From positions 508,090-572,089 of the forward strand of contig LNAC01000770.1 in NCBI GenBank assembly GCA_002007465.1: a DNA stretch of 64,000 nucleotides, read 5' to 3'. The position numbers and the translations under genes are program-made. The notes under the pieces are model-generated. The model worked only from the letters and a program-made list of their open reading frames with translations. It made no database searches and was not told the DNA's origin. Every line of letters begins with the position of its first letter. Position 1 is the first letter of the stretch. Positions 1-12,900 of this stretch are shown here, piece after piece. This DNA is from Ailurus styani. Its lineage: Eukaryota > Chordata > Mammalia > Carnivora > Ailuridae.

Positions 1-224
1 TCCGGTGTGACAAAGACACATACTTCTGTGGAGATCCCTGGGGGACCATTTGTGGGAATTTGCACTGCCCTTCTTCTGCTCCCCAGCACTGTACACCAGT
101 CTGTTTACCTCCCTACCATATCTGCTTCTAGGTGATTTAAAAGTGAACGGAGTAGACAACTGCAGCTGACAAAGGCACACCATACTCCGTGCTCCTTCTC
201 TTTCCACCATGGCTACTGCCATGT

Positions 225-334
225 CTACCCTCTCATTCTTAGGCTCAGCCCTGGCAGGGTCTCCCTGAAATCCTGTCCCTGGCCATTCTGGACAGAAGCC
301 CCTGCTTCCTGAACAAGGCCATTATCTTCAAAGC
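225..334 (-). pseudogene. Possible degenerate exon 35
   Basis: After acceptor agcccttgcag, the phase fits exon 34 and the frame reads GFEDNGLVQEAG, then continues without any cysteine to a stop at 225. A GFCPEW motif of the family type appears in an adjacent frame directly after GLVQEAG. This could be an exon with an indel, or chance similarity. There is no convincing donor, so the call is weak. Confidence 0.25.
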
Positions 335-704
335 CTGCAAGGGCTCCATGAAGCCTCCACCCTTGTGGGGTCAATGTCCCTGTACCCCTCTCCTCCCCCG
401 CCCAGGACATCCAGAGCATCTTGTCTGCCAGAAATCAGTGTGCTTGGGCTGGGACATTCATGTTCTTGTCTGTCTTTTTCTATTCCCTTCCCCACTGTTA
501 ATTCTCAAGGTCCAGGGCAAGGTCACCTTTGCCTTCCTCACCCATCCCTGTGTTCAGGCCTCAGGCAGTGCGCCCTATATAGAGTTGCAGGTCATATGTG
601 ATGGGAGGGAAACTACGATGTCACCTGCAGGCAGGCTGAATGCCTCTGGGATAAATGGATCAGTTAAGGACCCCGCAGAGTCCCAGAGAAATGGTTCTTG
701 TCAC

Positions 705-904
705 CTGAATCTGAGCAGAACTGTCCTGCAGGACAAGGCCTACAATCCTTAGCACTGTGTGCACCAGGCCACTCTCGGAAGGTGCCCCTGGGACATGGGT
801 GCTGGGTGGGGCTCCAGGTACCCAAAGGGCAGTAGTAGCCAGCAGGACAGTCCACTGGCCAAGTAGGCCCGGCACCTGGTGTCTGGATCTTGAAGGAACA
901 GAAC
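705..904 (-). CDS. Exon 34: [10 protein letters not shown] unit, last clear exon in window
   Basis: Acceptor tgttatttccacag; donor GTGACA. It joins exon 33 as [15 protein letters not shown], then [28 protein letters not shown] and [15 protein letters not shown] plus G. 200 bases, phase 2 in, phase 1 out. The gene must continue to the left because no stop codon or terminal structure follows. Confidence 0.9.
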
Positions 905-3900
905 CTGTGGAAATAACACATAGGTGGTCAGGAATGAGAGTCAGGGCCTTCTGTATCCCTAGGTTTTCTAGGCAGAGAGGGTCCTTCAGAGGAAGGAAGC
1001 TCCTGGGGCATAGAGTGTTTGGACAGAAGCGAACACCCCTCAGACCATCTGAGGTTAGAGGAAATGGGCATCAAGGTGCACAATGGCCTCCTGTCTCATG
1101 GGTCTCATACATTTAGCCTACAACTCTTCAAGGCCCCTGTGTTGGCATTAGGGTTTTAATTACATTTGGTTCTGAAAACAAGTGTGCCTGGAGGGCCTGT
1201 GGTCACTGGTCCCTGCAACATGGCTGAGTCCCTCTAGCTTCAGAGAGGGCAGGAAAGGTCAGGTGTCACCCAGATAATGAGGGAACCCCAGCCCCAGCAA
1301 CAGTTCCTCACTTTCCAGCAGGGCATATCTTGCAAAGGCTCTTTCCAGGTTCATCCTGATACTGCCCTGGGGGGCAGAGCTGGGGTTCCAGGCTGCCTGG
1401 GGGGCATGAGTGGCCAGTGGGGCAGAGAGTGCCTAGAAAAGCAACGGGAGAAAATTATTTCCTCTTGGGAGACTCCCCATCTCCTTCCAGCCAGAGCCCA
1501 AAATGATTCTTACTCCCTCCACATTAGTGTGGTTGAGGAGATGGGGTATGTGATTCATGGTGCTTCTGATGTGTGACCCTCCTGGTTCTGGCCCCTTACA
1601 CTTCTACCGACACCTAGAGGGGACACGCCAGCTGAAATCCAGCCCTGTGTAGAAGATCCCACGTAGGAACCTCCTGGTGGCCCCTCATGGGAAGGAGCCA
1701 GGTCTATAGTGACAGGGATGAGGTGTGAGGGACAGTGCTCTCACAAGATGGGTGGAGGCAGCCCCAGGCTCCAGGTCAGAACATCTCTCACCAATGGTGT
1801 TCCCAGGGGTCCTAGTCCTGTGAAATATTCCTCAAAACGTAGCCTCTTTGGCATGTAAGTTTGGGAAATGCTGTGTCAACTAAATCCCCTGGAGATGGCC
1901 TGTGCTCTTCATCATACAGAGGCACTGGCAAGCAGTAGGAAGCCTATCCATGTTCGTGATCTTGGTTTTCCATGGGTCTTGGATTAATGAAGGCATGAGA
2001 CTCAGGTTGCAAGGGAGCTAATTTAGAAGACAGACCACAAGAAGAGATGGAGCAGGGTCAGAAACCTGTACTCTCTAGGATGAAGAGTCAAAATTGTTTT
2101 TATTCTTTTATGTATTGACTTTTTAAATTTCCTGGGATATTTGATGCATTTTTTGGAGATGTGGTCCTAAATAGGTTGTACTCTGGGGTGGGGCTGTGTC
2201 CCGTTGAGGTCAGATCTCCCAGGTGGGGACAGTGTGGGGGGATCCCTCCTGAGAGCTGCAGTATCAGAGGGAGCCTCCCTCTTCAGTGAGGAGCCCCTTC
2301 CCACTAAAGTGCTATCAGGTTGTAAGCTTGGTGAGAGCAGGCCACTGATATCTCTTGGTTCTCTACAGACAGTGCCTGACACACTGGTGCTTCTCAGTGA
2401 CTGCTGGTTGGAAGAATGTTTTAGAACAGAGATCATAGGCCGAGTGGTCTGCAGGCTGGGTCTGCCTGCAGCAGAGCTTTGCTTGGCTCCCACAGAAATC
2501 AAATCTTTTAAACTTAGTTGCCTAGATTTGCAGCTTTCCATGAGCCCTGATGTGCACTGTGGTCCCTTCATGCATTTGTATTCACAGCTGGCCTGACCCT
2601 GCAGGTGTGATCCCTACTCCTAGGAGGGGTTCTTTCATGTCCTTCCAGATCTCTGTGATTGGTATTCTCATGGCCATTTGTGTGGGTCTGCAAAGATTGT
2701 GTCCTGGGCAGGCCCGTTTTTCTGCATGTAGTGACTGACCTTCCCTTGCATAGCACACTTGCTAAAGGTTCTCAGGGCCAGGCCAGATTCCTAGGAACCA
2801 GCTGCGACTTCACCCTGCTTTTCTTTGTTGCAGGAAAGAATGTCAGAATGCAACTAAGTAATGTAGTGGTAGAGTCAACTTTCAATACATTCTGATCAAA
2901 AAGAAAGGAACCTGCTTTAAACTTCTAGTATAATTACATCTCAAAACTGATTCTAGGGGCGCCTGGGTGGCTCAGGGGGTTAAAGCCTCTGCCTTTGGCT
3001 CAGGTCATGATCTCAGGGTCCTGGGATCGAGTCCCACATCGGGCTCTCTGCTCAGCGGGGAGCCTGCTTCCTCCTCTCTCTCTGCCTGCCTCTCTGCCTA
3101 CTTGTGATCTCTCTCTCTGTGTCAAATAAATAAATAAAATCTTAAAAAATTTAAANCTAACCAACCTGTTCTTAGTTCTCAGCTGAAAACAGAAGTCCCA
3201 GAAGACAGAAATGTGCCTCTGCTAAGGGGAGCTCTAATGCACCCTTGTCTTTGGAGTCCGAGCTTCTACCCCTTCTCTGCTGGACCCCGGGTAGCACATG
3301 AGGGGTGAAGACCCTTCCTGAGCCCTCACTAGAGTGTCTTATATAGCCTTTCCTGAAGCACAGAATTCTCCATTTTGACTGATTGCTAAAAAAAATGCTT
3401 CCTGTTTCTTCCTTTTCTCACCACTCATCCCACACATCTCCCATTTCCCTTTCTGCACTCTGGACTCATGAGGAGCCTTGTTAACACTCGGTGTTTTCAG
3501 CCCCTTCCATGGCAGTTTCCAGGTCAAGAGGGCCTGTCTCACTGCAGCTGGGTGGGCCTCAGGAGCCTGAATACAGAAGAGCCCACAAGCATGTCTTTCT
3601 TCCAGGCCAGCCCACTGGGGGTCCCACAGCACCCTACGCCTACCCAAATGCCGAGGAGGTCCACTCTTACCTGGACTGTGCCCAGAGACAGAGGCCCTGG
3701 GGCAGAACCAGCCTCCTTCGCATGGGGCCTCTGGGAAGCTCAGGCCGGCCCTGGAGCAGAACCAGCCAGCTGGGCATGGCTGGCAGTCCTCCCAAGATGC
3801 GGCCCCAGGGATGGGCAGTAGAGAGCCTGCAGATACACACTCCGCAGCTACCGTCAGGGGGCCTCTCTCCCAGATGGAGACCCAAGGTGGTGCCTCTCAG

Positions 3901-6900
3901 ATTGTAGAGCCGTGGCCCTGCTCTGCCTGCTTAGCCTCATAGACCAGGGGCTGAAGCGCTCCACAGCCTCCTGGGCTGCCTCACCACCTGGTGGTCTGGG
4001 CCCTGACACAGCTGAGGGGCACCTCATCCCTCCAGCTTTGTTGCAAGGCCTCACTCACTTCTTGTGGTGCCTCTGCCATACACCCCTCCACATTCAAGCA
4101 CCCCCCCCACCCCGCAGCCAGGGAGCCTGGGCCCAAGCTCTATGTCACCTCATTCATCATTCCACCCCTAAGCCCCAGGCTATGTGGATGCAGGATGGAC
4201 ATTGCTCTTTAAGTACAGTTTGGGGGTTTCTTCTGTGCCCTTCCCAAGATATCTTCCCAATGCTGGACCTCCACTCCTTTCTCTCCTCAAGGGCCCAGAG
4301 CATATCCTTGCCCTGCTGGTGCCCACTGCCTATATGGGTAACTCACCTGGGGGGCATGGAGTGGGTCTGGGGCTGCCCTTGGGACAAAAGTGGCCTGGAG
4401 GACAGAGGTCTCCTGTGACCCCATCAGTGGGGTTTGGGACAGCTGCTGCTTGAATGCAGTGGAACCCTGCCTTGCAAGGCCCAGACACGGCCACCAGCCC
4501 AGGCAGGAGGCAGTAGGAGCCTGTAGGAGAGTTGGAAAGATAGGATACCCAGTCATGGGGAGGGGAGATATTGGGGCACCCCATCCCAGCCAGCAGATGT
4601 GCATTGCCATCCTCGGGCAAAGCAACCCCATCCAAGCCAGGCCTGAGTCCTGCCCTCCCTGGTCAGGGAGGATAGGGCCTCATATGGCTGGGGTGGAGGT
4701 ATGTCTCTGTCCCCTTACCTGGCTCGCAGAGTGTGCAGTCTGACTGCTGGACACCCCCTCTCTGTGGCCTGTAGGTGCCTCGGGGGCAGGGGAACTGAGA
4801 AGCAAAGGATGTGGATGCTGGCAGTAATGGCCTGCAGGACACTCGTTCTCCACCACAGAGGAGGTGTTTGCCGGGCAGAAGAAACTATAGAAAAGACAAG
4901 TGGCAGGGGGGGAGGAAGTTGATGCTCACAGGGCTCCATGGCCCTGCCAGCATGGAGCGGGGCAGAGATGGCTGCCCAGGCTCACCTTTCATCACTGGCC
5001 TCAGAAGTTATTGGTCTGCTGGGGACATGGCTCTGCTACAGCTCAAGGCCCTGGGGTGGGTGGGGGCGGGCGGGATGGGGGGACTTAAATGGCTTGAATT
5101 AGAGCAAAAGAGACTCAGGTTTGAAATTAGGAATGATACCCAATAAGGAGATCAAGAGGTGTAAGAAATGTGGCTAGAAGGTGTGGCAGTTCTTTAGAGA
5201 CTTTTTTTTTTAAAGTCAGAGCAACTCATGTTGAAAGGGGTCTTCATGAACATCTGTCCAGCCACTTCCTGTAGCAGGAGTGCACACCCTGCCCAGCTGG
5301 ACACATGAGCCCCCAGGATGGCCTCTCAGCACTTACCCCTCAGGACAAGATTTGCAGTGGCCCTGGGCGGCCAGCCTGTTGTAGGTGCCTGCTGGGCAGG
5401 GCCTGGGGGTAACAGTGCCTGGGGGGCAAAAGTGCCCTGAAAGGGAAGCAGGTCCGACAGGTCAGGTCCACAGGAAACCCCACTCCCTGGCTCTCAGAGT
5501 GTTCCCAGCCTAAATCCAGTTCCTATAGGGCCCAGGGGACCGTGGGCTTCTGTCTGAGTGGTGGCCTTGGAGTTTGCTCCCTTCCCACCTCCCCAGGCTC
5601 CTCCTCAGATCAGCCCCCAGAGGTACCTGCAGGGCAAGGGCCACTGGTCCCATCTCCCAGGAAGCCATTGGGAAGGAGGGCCCCATGGCGACAGAAGAAG
5701 CCTGTGATGCAGGGCCCAGAAGGGCTGGTGAGACCCAAGGAGCTGCAGTAGTGGCCAGGCGGGCACGGGGAGCAGGCAGCCTGTGGGAGATGCCCCCATT
5801 AAGATGCCAAGCCCAGGTCTGTCTGGGGCAGGGAAGTAGCGACCGCAACAGGAGCCCGGAACGGGACCTCAGGTCCCAGAACAGCTTGTCCTGGCTCACC
5901 TTCCTTTGTCCACAACACCCCTGATGGGCACTCACTTCCCTCTCCTTGCGCATTCTCCAAGGGGGGCACAAAGGTTTAATGCTCCAAACTGCTCCATCAG
6001 CAGCTTGTTCTGCTTGCTTTCCTTTTTTCCTCTCTATTTCCATGTCCTTTTGTAGTTTGACCAATCACACCAGGGGAAGCCTATCCTTCTGATCTACTTC
6101 CAGGGAAGCACTTTCTGCTCATTAGAGTGTGGAGGACCAAGCGCTCCAGAGCACTGGGGTTTCTGGGGCATCAGACAAGTCAGGAATATTCTTCTCACAA
6201 TGGGAGGGCCTCTGAATAGGGAACTACAAACCGTGATTGGGAGGTGCTTGTGAATAGAACCAGATATTAAAGTTGCTTCCAGAACCTGGCAATTTAAATA
6301 GAATTTTGTGCATCCTCTGGTGGCCCTTTATAAATTAAATATATATTTAATATATATTTATTATAAATATGTATTTATAAATATATATAATACATATATT
6401 AATATGTATTACAAAGTAATGTCTCATGTCGCTTCTCTGCTCAAACCCTACTTTGGCCTCTATCTCACTCAGGTAGCAGTCCTCAAGGGCAGCCTGGCTG
6501 CATGTTGCTGCACGGCTGGCTCCTCCCTCCCTCTCCAAACTCCCTCCAGCCCACCCTCACTGAGCACCCTCCTTGTGCTCCCTGCAACCCCCAACATGCA
6601 CCTGCCACACGGGGTGGGGGAGGGGGTTGCAGCCCCCTCTGAGTTTCCAAAGTCAGCGTGTACAGTCAACACACAGCCAACAGGTACATGCTGGGAGCGG
6701 CTATGTGCCAGAAACTATTCTGACACAGAGTAGCGAGCAAAAGACAAAACCCCCTAGCTTTGTGCTGCTTATATTTTAGTGGGGGATACAGAAAATAAAT
6801 AAGGCCTGTAAAAAAATGCTATGGTAGACTCTGATAAGTCTAAGGAGGGCCAAGGAAGACATCCCTGGAAAAGTGATTACAGTCCCCAAGGAAGGAGGAA

Positions 6901-9900
6901 CCAGCCAAGTGGCCCTGTTCTCCAATCCCCGTTTGACCTCAAGGGCAGTATGGCTTGACCAGATCCAGATAGGGCCCTTCCCACAACCAGCCTCCTCCTG
7001 GGCTGGGGTCTCCTTACCTCTGAACTGAGCTTGGTGCGTGCGCTGAAGGTGCCAGGTGGACAGGGCTGGGGCACAGCTGAACCCCTGGGATAGTAGTGTC
7101 CTTGAGGACACGGGCCAGCCTCCTCTGGAACCAAGAAACAAGTTAGCCTGGCCCCTGGGAAGCATGTGATGAGGAGTGGGTGTTCTGAAGGACTCCCTTG
7201 GCATTCCTGGTACAGGCTCTGGGCCCTGGAACTGGGCTGCGGGTCTCTCTTGCAAGTCACACCCTCTGCACCACGTTATTCCAGCACATCCCTGTGCTGC
7301 TGTTACAGAACGGAAGAGACTGGGTAAGCTGTTCCTGACATGGGGTGGTGGCATCTGGAAGGGGCTCTTGAAGGAGGCAGGGCACCTGAGGGAAGCAGGG
7401 CCTCTCTGGAAGGCTCAAGCACTGGGGTCTAGGGGAAGGTGCCTAGCTGTGTCTTCTCTCCTCTCCCTCCACCTACATGGACCCTGTTCCAAGTGTCCTG
7501 TCACCAGGGCTTCTTGGTGACTGAAATGGGAACCAGCCAGATCTGGGCTGTTGCTGGGTGGATGAGGTAGACGAGCTCACAGGCCAGGAGCTGGAGGGAT
7601 GAGCTGTGCATCAGACAGTGACCTCACCAGTATCTGGATCTCCCTGAGGGTGTGACCCTCAGGGCCCGAGGGCAGCTGCAGAGTGGCAGAAAGCTGGATT
7701 GGGGTCAGTGGGCCTGGGCACTCAATTTGGTTACTGACTGTGTGCCCTTAGGCAAATGTCTTCCTGAGCCTCAGTTTCTCTTCTGACAGAGACAGGGATT
7801 GTACTGGATCATGGGATTTTGCCCTGTGGTTCCTGGATTCCAAAAAGGACTTGAGCCCCAGAAGAATAAAACCACTGGAATGATCCCTCAGCTATACAAT
7901 GAGAACCACTTGGGATGGTTAACATATTGACCATACCTGGGCTGGGCCTCACCCTCAAAACTCTGATCTGATGGCATCGCCCTTCCACTACCCCCATATC
8001 AGTACATGCCGGGTGACTCAAGTGCATGGCTCAACTGAAGAGCACTTCTCAATGACCCCTAAGGTGAGTTTCCTCAGGTCTGCCCTGGTGTTGGCCCTCA
8101 GCCTGGCCTGTGTGGGACACAGGAGTTCTTAGTTCCCACCGAGGAGGGATAGTAGGTAGTGGAGACAAATGCCAAAGCACTGTGCATGCTGGGCACCATG
8201 CATGAGAGCCCAGGAACACAGGTGGCCCAGGTCGGGTACCCCGGTTCTTTTGGACAGAATAGTCATCGGTCTCTCTGGTTGACAGAGTGGATAGAGGGCT
8301 CTGAATCTGTCCCCTACCTCCCAGTTGAGGGGCTTAGGAAATGGAGCAGGGGATCAGTGTCCAGCAGGGAGGGCCTGGTACCTTCAGCGCTAGCCTCTGG
8401 GTTGGGCCGGGTGGACCCTCTGGAGCAGAAGAAGCCTTCCCAGCACTGTCCACCGGCCTCTGTAGCATTGGCCCTGGGGCAGAACCTGCCCCTGTCACAG
8501 GCTTGACATCCTGGCAGGCTACTCAGTCCCAGCATGGGGCCATAGGTGCCTGGGGGGCAGGGCTGCCAGTCAAGCCCTGTCCCTTCAGGGCAGTAGAAAC
8601 CTGTGCAGGGATCAGGACTGAGATTAGAGCTGGAGGAAACAGGGGCAGGGGAGGAAGGTGGCAGAGGGCAGGCTCTGGGCTCTGGGCTAGCGTCCCGCAC
8701 GGAGGCCTGGCATCTCTGCTGTGGGGCTCCTGCCCAGGAAATAGAAATGCTCTATAAATCCAGAAGTTACCACCTTGTTATCAGAATAGCCCAGGCCTTT
8801 GAGGGAACTGGTGGAAGATAACAGGCATGCTAACTGCCCTGCCCACTCCTCCCTTTTGCTTTGGACCCTTTGCTTAGTCAGCCAGGCTCTTGGCAGGACA
8901 CTAACCTCTTGGACATAGCTGCGGCCTCAGCCCCGGAACACAGTAGTGGCCACTGGGACAGATGTAACATTTTGTTGTGTGGGTGCCAGAGGCATAGGAG
9001 CCAGGAGGACACGGAGTGGGGTCAGCCATTTCCAGAGGACAGAAGTGCCCAGGGGGACAGGATCTCCCAGAGAGCCCCTCCACGGGGGTGGTAGTGAGAG
9101 TTCCGCTAGTGCAGGAAACACTGGAAAAATGGGGGCCAAACAAAAGGGCCTCAGTCAAGGGGGAGTCACCGAGGAGCACACAGCCACAGGCAGTGGATGG
9201 ACCTTAAACATGGGCCTGGGATCCTTCTGAGCCTGCTCCTTCCTGAATCCTGGCATGACTTAACTTCTGCCTGTCTGCAAGAGGCCTACAGGCCCCGCAG
9301 GTCAGTGGGGGTGGCCCCTTCCTGACTTTAGGGATTTCTTCCCCTTGTTCTCTGGATGGGTCTGGATCCTAGAGTGGAACCAAATCCTCACTCTATGGAC
9401 ACTGTTCCCTCAACTCCATGTGGCTATGTTTGCCCACCCTGGGTAGCAGGGTCCTGGCCAGATTGGCAGGCGGCCGTCAGAGCAGAGTCTCCCTCCAGAG
9501 CAATCTCGACATCCTTCTGGGGTTCTGTTCCCTTCCTCAGACCAGGTACCAGGTGGGCACTGGGTGGGGACAGGAGCTCCTGCAGAAGTCAGAGCAACAG
9601 AAGGAAGAGGCCCCGGGGTGGGGGTGGGGGGAGGCAGGGAGACATTGGACTGACTTAGGCTCCCATCCCTTGGATTTTTCCCTCTGGGCAGACCAGTGTG
9701 GAAATGCCTTCCCCTCTTAGCTTCCAGAGGACAGGGACCAATTCAGCTTTGGAGTCCTTGAGTCAACTTCACTGACACTTGCCTGTCTGCAAGGGAGTAC
9801 CCAGGTGGAGGAGGAAAGTATCCTCAGGGCAAAGGAGGAAGGTCAGTCACTCAAGTGAGGTTTTCTGAGGTCCAGGTTGGGGAAGGGTTCCGGGGAGGGG

Positions 9901-12900
9901 AAGGTTGAGGACTGTTGAGCAGAGTGGGGTGGACATGTGGGGGAGAAGCTTCCTGTGCTCAGCCCTGCACAGCTTAGCACTGCCCTCCATTTAGGGCTAT
10001 GGCTTGTGTGCTGGGAGATGGGCTTAAAACCTGTAGAAACCTGCCTTCAACAGTAAAAGGCTAGAAGGGTCATAACCTCCTTCTGCCCTGTAATGGTTGG
10101 AGTGGCCCCAGAAGCAGTGAGGTACCCTTGAGGCAGTAGTGCCCAGCAGGGCAGAGGAGGCCCCGTGCCCCATCGGTGGGGTCCTTGCTGGTGGCTCCTC
10201 CCTTACACCAGTGTCCTGCAGCACAGTCTCCTAGAAGAAAGGACACCTTGTCAGACCTTCCCACTGCACCCCTTGCTGGAGAACACAGCACAAGGCACAG
10301 GGCTGCTCATGCTGTCCCCACACCCTCCCCCACTATGGCCATAGACTGCAGGAGTTCTTGACCCAAGACCAGCCTGAGCAGCCTGGGCCCTGGGAAAAGC
10401 AGGATCGTGAATCTTCTCCAGGTTTAGTCAGTACCAAGTTTCCAGGTCAAAGTGGCTGTGGGGTCTGGGTCAGTATGAGATTTGCCCTCCTTAGAGACTG
10501 CCAACTGGCAGGACTGGATTTTCCTTATGGATCAAAACATTTCCAGCCATTTCACAGGGAGACCACCCAACACCCAAGAAAGTGACACCTCTTTCTTTCC
10601 CCTACCCAGATCAGCTGGCGGGGTGTGGAGGGCTGGGGAAGAGACACTAAAGACCCTGTAAAAGGGCCCCTGCCCACGGTGCTGGTGGGGCCTCGGTGCT
10701 GACATGGGCAGCTGGGGTGTGGTTCTACTTTGAGATGAGGGTACCTTGGTGAAGGGACTCCCAATTCTTGGTAATATCAGATCACCTGGAAATCTTTTTA
10801 AAACTAGACACCGAGGCCCAACCCCACACCTCCTGACTTTCTGGGGTGGGGTGGGGGGACACAGTATTTCTGATGTAAGGGGTCTTGGGAAGGTAGGGGA
10901 ACATTTGCCCAAAAACCCTGCTGCTCTGCCCCCATTTTTACCAATGATCCAGGTCCATGTAGTTTCTCCCCAACTCATCTCCTCCTCGGCCTGCTCTGGG
11001 ACCCACCAGTCAGGCCCACCCACCGCCTGACTCCTTTTCCGCCCTCCAGGACATACCTGTTGGAGCCATGAGTCCTGCCTGTGCACAGAATTTCCCAGCA
11101 GGACACAGCTGGCACTCAGTGATGCTCCTCAGTCCCTCCGAGGGCCATAAGTACCCACTGGGCACCTGTGGAGTGTGGCCATGGCTGTGCCCAGGGGACA
11201 GTAATAGCCTTGAGGACAAGGATACAGGCTGAAGTCCTGGATGGGCCCAGCACTCGGGTCGCAGTAATAGCCTGGCCAGGAGTGAGGGACTCTCAGGAGG
11301 ACTGTCCCCTCCAGGAAGGCAGTTAGTCATAGCAGGTCTCCTTCCACAAGGGCCCTCGAGGGCTGTGTTGTGGAGCCCGGGACCCAGACAGCTGCCCTTG
11401 CGGAGCTCTCCCTCCTGGCCTTGTCCCCTTTGCTGGCACCTGAAGATCTTTGCTGCCTCTCACCTGCTGGGCACTGCCCGCTGGGGGCCTGGAGACCAGC
11501 CTCCTTGCAGTAGAAGCTTCGTGGGCAGACCTGGCATGCAGAGGGCATGGTCTGCTCTGGGAGGCTGGAGAAGGTGCCGGCAGGACATGGTGTTGGCCTG
11601 TGTGATGCTGCAGCTGAGGATACAGGGAGGCAGTACAGCCTGGCTGAGCAGATGCCACAGGTCCAGGGAGTAGGATCTCAAGGGCAGCAGGTGTGGGCCC
11701 AGCCTCCGAGACAGGGCGCAGCCCGCCATGGGGTTGACTGTAAGATCCACCTCTGCCAACCTCCCTGAAGGCCGGCTCCCTCACCCCTCTGCAACACACA
11801 GGGACCCCAGCCCTTCCCCTGTAGCTGGAAGAACCTCATCAGGGCTCATACCACTGACAGCTAATGAGACTCCTGGTGTGACAAGGCCACTGCCATCTGT
11901 TCTCAGCTGTTCATACCAAACAACTCAAACCACAGCAAACATCCCAAATGTATGTTAACATGCCCTCTGCAGTACTCCTTGGCCTTGGGCTGGGCCATCC
12001 ATGGCACCCCTTTTCCCTCTGGCCTCTTCCCAGGTGGCCCAGGGTCCAGATGAAAACTGAGGAATGCAATCTGTTAGCAGCCCCTGGGGCGGGAAGGCTC
12101 ATCAGGCTGAGAGTGGGGCCCCTGGAGACACTCACGGCAGAAGGTTCCTGGGGGGCAGGGTGCCCCTATCAGCCCGTCCTCTGGAGCTGGGGACACTGCT
12201 CCTTCAGCACAGAAGTAGCCAGCCTGGCAGGGCCCGCTGGGAGTGGACAGTCCTAGAAGTAAGAGGAGGTGCTGGGCTGGGGCCGAGTTGACTCATGTGA
12301 ACAGACGGGGGTCCTTGTGCAGTGTCAGGCCCCGGAGGACTGAGAGTCCCACCAGTGGCTGAGCCTATGTGGAGTGCTTCTCCTCCTTCTCTCCCAGCCT
12401 TGCGCTTCAGGTACCACTCTCATCTCACAGAGGGCCTGAGGCATTGCCAGGAGCAGCAGAGCTGAGGCCTGAGCATAGGCTGGGCTCTTGGTCTCACTGT
12501 GCTCTACCCTCTGAGGATGGTGGAATGCTGGGGCAGGAAACGTCTAGTTCGCATCTGGGTCCCCAGTGACTGATAACACTGGGTCACTGTAGGTGCTCAG
12601 GAAATCACTCAGAATTGGGGACCGGTGAGAGGGCATGAGCAAGGAGCCACCGAGCCCCTCCCTCTGCAGAGAGACCTGCCTTCCCAATGCTATTCTGTGA
12701 TGACCCACCTGTGCTCCCTCAACCACGACAGCAGCAGGTTTATGTCAGCACAGACCAGCCTGTAAGCACACCAAGCCCACCATCCCATGAAGCAGGTGTA
12801 GACATCAGTTCTCAGTTTACGGTGGGAAAGAGGGGTTCGTGCTTGCACTCACATGGCTGGGGAGAAGTTTGGGGTTCCCACTGGTTCTCTCACCATCTCC

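Noticed and set aside
2167..2596. Overlapping 130-134 codon frames on both strands
   Set aside because: No cysteine pattern, no splice context, and no similarity to anything I recognise.
3912..4418. 168-codon plus-strand open frame
   Set aside because: Overlaps exon 31 in antisense and adjacent introns; no recognisable motif.
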